53,921 bases of DNA from Hyphomicrobiales bacterium. GTDB taxonomy: Bacteria > Pseudomonadota > Alphaproteobacteria > Rhizobiales > Methyloligellaceae. The DNA lies in assembly GCA_021775555.1 (NCBI GenBank), contig JAJFHP010000027.1, positions 1 through 53,921 of the forward strand, written 5' to 3'. The notes under the pieces were generated by a model. The model saw only the letters and a list, made by a program, of their open reading frames with translations. It did no database searches and was not told where the DNA came from. Numbering within the stretch: position 1 is the first letter of the stretch; every line of letters begins with the position of its first letter. The position numbers and the translations under genes were made by a program. Of the stretch, positions 51,882 to 53,921 are shown one piece after another.

Positions 51882-52799
51882 TCACCCCGCTGCCAGGCTC
51901 TCCGCGAGCGCCTGTTTGATCTGGCCGCGCAGCCAGGCATGGCCAAGGTCGCGCTCGCGGTTTTTCTTCCAGGTCATGTAGACCTTTTGCTGGGGAATCT
52001 CGAAGGGCGGTGGAAAAATATTCAGGGGTTGGGTCTTTGCCGCAAGAGCAGCGAACCCGCTTGGCATGATGGCAATGAGGTCCGTGGTGGCGAGGATGTG
52101 GGGAAAGGACCAGAATTTCGACACCGTGTAGACCACATGGCGCTCGAGCTTCAGGCGATGCAGCTCCTCTTCGAGCCGGCTCATGGCCCGCATCTGGGGG
52201 ATCAGCGCAATGTGCCCGAGCGTATTGAAGTGCTCCAGTGTCAACTCGTCCTTGACCACCGGATGCCCCTTGCGGGCCACCATCACGAGGTTCGAAGAGA
52301 CAAGGGCCTCGCACACGATATCCTCGGCGTCGCCGAAGAAAGCGGAGAGCACCAGGTCGAGGCTGCCATCGTTCAGACCCTCGATGAAAGGCGTCGTGGC
52401 AATCGGGAGCGCCTCGAGGGTGATGGAGCGGTGATCCTGTATGCGCCGGATGATTGAGGGCATCAGGAGCGGCTCAAGCAGGTCGATCATCAGGATGCGG
52501 AAATGCCGCCGCGTAGTCACGGGGTCGAATTCATCGCCGTCCTTCACCCCGCCCTCGATCATCGCCAGCGCTTCGCGCACCGGTCCGATCATCTGGGTTG
52601 CCTTGGGTGTCGGCTTGACCCCGCGCCCGGAGCGCACGAACAGCGGGTCGTCAAGCGTCTCGCGCAGGCGGGCCAGTGAATTGGAAATGGTCGGCTGGCT
52701 GACGCCGAGCTTCTTCGACGCATGGGAGATGTTGGCGGCGGAATAAATCGCCTCGAACACCACCAGCAGGTTCAAATCCAGCGTTCGCAGATTGACCAT
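51882..52799 (-). CDS. LysR family regulator, module copy 2
   Basis: A 305-residue LysR regulator of the same branch as the first copy ('MVNLRTLDLNLLVVFEAIYSAANISHASKKLGVSQPTISNSLARLRETLDDPLFVRSGRGVKPTPKATQM'). It is divergent from the second autotransporter across 285 bases. Its stop is only six bases after the end of the first autotransporter gene, convergent with it. Ligand unknown. Confidence 0.92.
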   Translation of the reverse strand: MVNLRTLDLNLLVVFEAIYSAANISHASKKLGVSQPTISNSLARLRETLDDPLFVRSGRGVKPTPKATQMIGPVREALAMIEGGVKDGDEFDPVTTRRHFRILMIDLLEPLLMPSIIRRIQDHRSITLEALPIATTPFIEGLNDGSLDLVLSAFFGDAEDIVCEALVSSNLVMVARKGHPVVKDELTLEHFNTLGHIALIPQMRAMSRLEEELHRLKLERHVVYTVSKFWSFPHILATTDLIAIMPSGFAALAAKTQPLNIFPPPFEIPQQKVYMTWKKNRERDLGHAWLRGQIKQALAESLAAG

Positions 52800-53084
52800 T
52801 CCCGAAACCCCCCAAAAGCCGGCAGCGGACCCTAACTATTCAAATCCCGAATGTAAGCTATTTGGATTATTTGGCTATTCTGGTTTTCAGAATTTTTTAC
52901 AGTTAGGGCGCAGACGAGTGTGCATGGCTTCGATTCTCTCAGGGTAATAATCCTGAATGAAATTAATGGCTTTGCGCTTTATTTGCATATGGCTTCTGAA
53001 TGAAACCATGTTAGGTTTCGCACCGTCCCTGACGCGCCGCCAGAGCGTTGCAGGGCAAATGACTGTTAGGGGGGAGTTCGAGTT
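52800..53084. promoter_or_regulatory. divergent promoter region with repeated GTTAGG words
   Basis: The space between the second LysR and the second autotransporter contains GTTAGG at 52902, 53010, 53065 and 53087 and its reverse complement at 52830 (CCCTAAC). The words with GGG are at 52902, 53065 and 53087. They could be binding sites for the LysR protein or chance; the last one lies in the start region of the autotransporter. Confidence 0.35.
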
Positions 53085-53921
53085 TTGTTAGGGGAACAGG
53101 TTTCGCCGTCCGCATCGCGCCGGCGGTTTGATTTCTCAAGATTGGCTGGTCGTATCGCACGCGGTGTCATGGTTGGCGCCTGCGGTATGTGCCTCTTGGG
53201 CGCTTCTCAACCAGCCAATGCGGATTTCACCGCGATTACCGGGACGCGGACCGTGACCCTGGCGCAAGATGGAACCTGTACACCCAATGTGCCGCGGACT
53301 GATTTCAATGTCGATGTCACGATAACAACCAATGGAGCCGCCAGAATATATTTTATCGCTGGTGACGGTTTCATAATGGAAACTGTAAATATAGGAACAA
53401 TAGTGGCACCGGGCCAAGATTTAAGCGGCTTCCCTATCCCAACGGCAAATACGCCTACAACTGCCCCATTTAGCGTCATTTTCTCGCAAGATACCGTTAG
53501 CCAAGGTAATGGGAACATTTATCAGAACACCAACGGCGAATTCGAGCGCGTTACCTTCGACCCAAGCCTGTTCGACCCCGATTGCCCGGGGCTCACCACC
53601 GGCCCCACGGCGCAGGACAAGTCGAACACGGTTGCAGCACTCCAGGGCACCTTCAATTCCGCAATGCCTAGTCTACTGGACAATCTTCCGGCAAATGGCG
53701 GCAATGGGCAGGGCAACGGCGTGACCTTAGCGCCGACAGGTCTTGGCTTCTCGCAGTCGCGCATCGATTCGAATAACCCGCTTGATCGTGACTACGGCGC
53801 GGCCTTTGCGGATCGAGGCTATTTCGATGGCGGGCAAAAACGCAGGCGGGGCAATGGCTTTAATTTCTCTGTGGATATGAACCAGCTTGCCAATACGGCA
53901 GCGAACGACAATGAGACAGGC
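53085..53921 (+). CDS. autotransporter-type outer-membrane protein, module copy 2 (partial)
   Basis: A frame open to the end of the window, at least 279 residues. TTG start with GGGGGGAG eight bases upstream; signal peptide with cleavage near ANA-DF (about residue 46). The linker 'DKSNTVAALQGTFNSAMPSLLDNLPANGGNGQGNGVTLAPTGLGFSQSRIDSNNPLDRDYGAAFADRGYFDGGQKRRRGNGFNFSVDMNQ' matches the first copy closely, while the N-terminal passenger differs. The region that in copy 1 holds the palindromic repeat has no such insertion as far as visible. A downstream ATG at 53169 is a less likely start. Confidence 0.8.
   Translation, partial: MLGEQVSPSASRRRFDFSRLAGRIARGVMVGACGMCLLGASQPANADFTAITGTRTVTLAQDGTCTPNVPRTDFNVDVTITTNGAARIYFIAGDGFIMETVNIGTIVAPGQDLSGFPIPTANTPTTAPFSVIFSQDTVSQGNGNIYQNTNGEFERVTFDPSLFDPDCPGLTTGPTAQDKSNTVAALQGTFNSAMPSLLDNLPANGGNGQGNGVTLAPTGLGFSQSRIDSNNPLDRDYGAAFADRGYFDGGQKRRRGNGFNFSVDMNQLANTAANDNETG

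Overview
The window reads as chromosomal DNA of a GC-rich (roughly 58-60 %) alphaproteobacterium. The best marker is the pair lsrB/vtlR-type LysR regulator plus trxB, followed by what looks like an AbcR (alpha-r15) small RNA. That arrangement is known from Hyphomicrobiales (Sinorhizobium, Agrobacterium, Brucella) and their relatives. GC-rich palindromic repeats, the frequent GTG/TTG starts and the gene content (TAXI-TRAP binding protein, PhyH, SRPBCC, autotransporters) fit the same group. I cannot name a genus. There are no tRNA, rRNA, insertion-sequence or CRISPR features that I can support.

Layout. 1-1700: small secreted or membrane proteins (YHS protein, LprI-like protein, a secreted repeat protein). 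1780-4130: a clearly AT-rich foreign island with a cysteine-rich orphan gene and, convergent to it, a retron-type locus on the minus strand: structured leader, a small strongly basic amphipathic peptide (TTG start, good Shine-Dalgarno), an XRE regulator, and a reverse transcriptase with the retron NAxxH, YADD and (V/I)TG motifs. 4140-4800: a gene-free, heavily folded block holding two identical 31-bp repeats and related hairpins in alternating orientation. 4900-9300: small membrane proteins, a TPR lipoprotein-like gene, an ECF sigma/anti-sigma pair, ytoQ. 9300-16900: TSUP transporter, several very small membrane proteins, two SRPBCC proteins, sulfotransferase, PH-domain protein, SlyD, an SAF-domain dehydrogenase. 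16900-26900: PhyH oxygenase, PAP2 protein, YdcF, an Lrp/EamA divergent pair, aspartate aminotransferase, a split YeeE/YedE transporter, and a TetR-controlled hydrolase/AhpD-like group. 26900-28490: 1.6 kb with no convincing gene. 28490-35400: an RND efflux pair and an EF-G-like GTPase. 35400-43840: a TAXI binding protein with a disordered partner, an alpha/beta hydrolase, MsrP, and a CsoR-controlled copper ATPase. 43880-48700: AbcR-like sRNA, lsrB, trxB, an MFS transporter and an outer-membrane protein. 48750-53921: two tandem copies of a LysR-autotransporter module; the second autotransporter runs off the window.

The most interesting material is the retron locus, because its gene set (leader RNA, basic membrane-active peptide, XRE protein, RT) does not include any effector I recognise, and the peptide is a plausible toxin. 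Next come the folded repeat block beside it, the AbcR-like sRNA with a symmetric palindrome upstream that could be the LsrB site, and an in-frame palindromic repeat inserted in the first autotransporter. All functional statements are from sequence reading and family knowledge only; no searches or folding programs were run.
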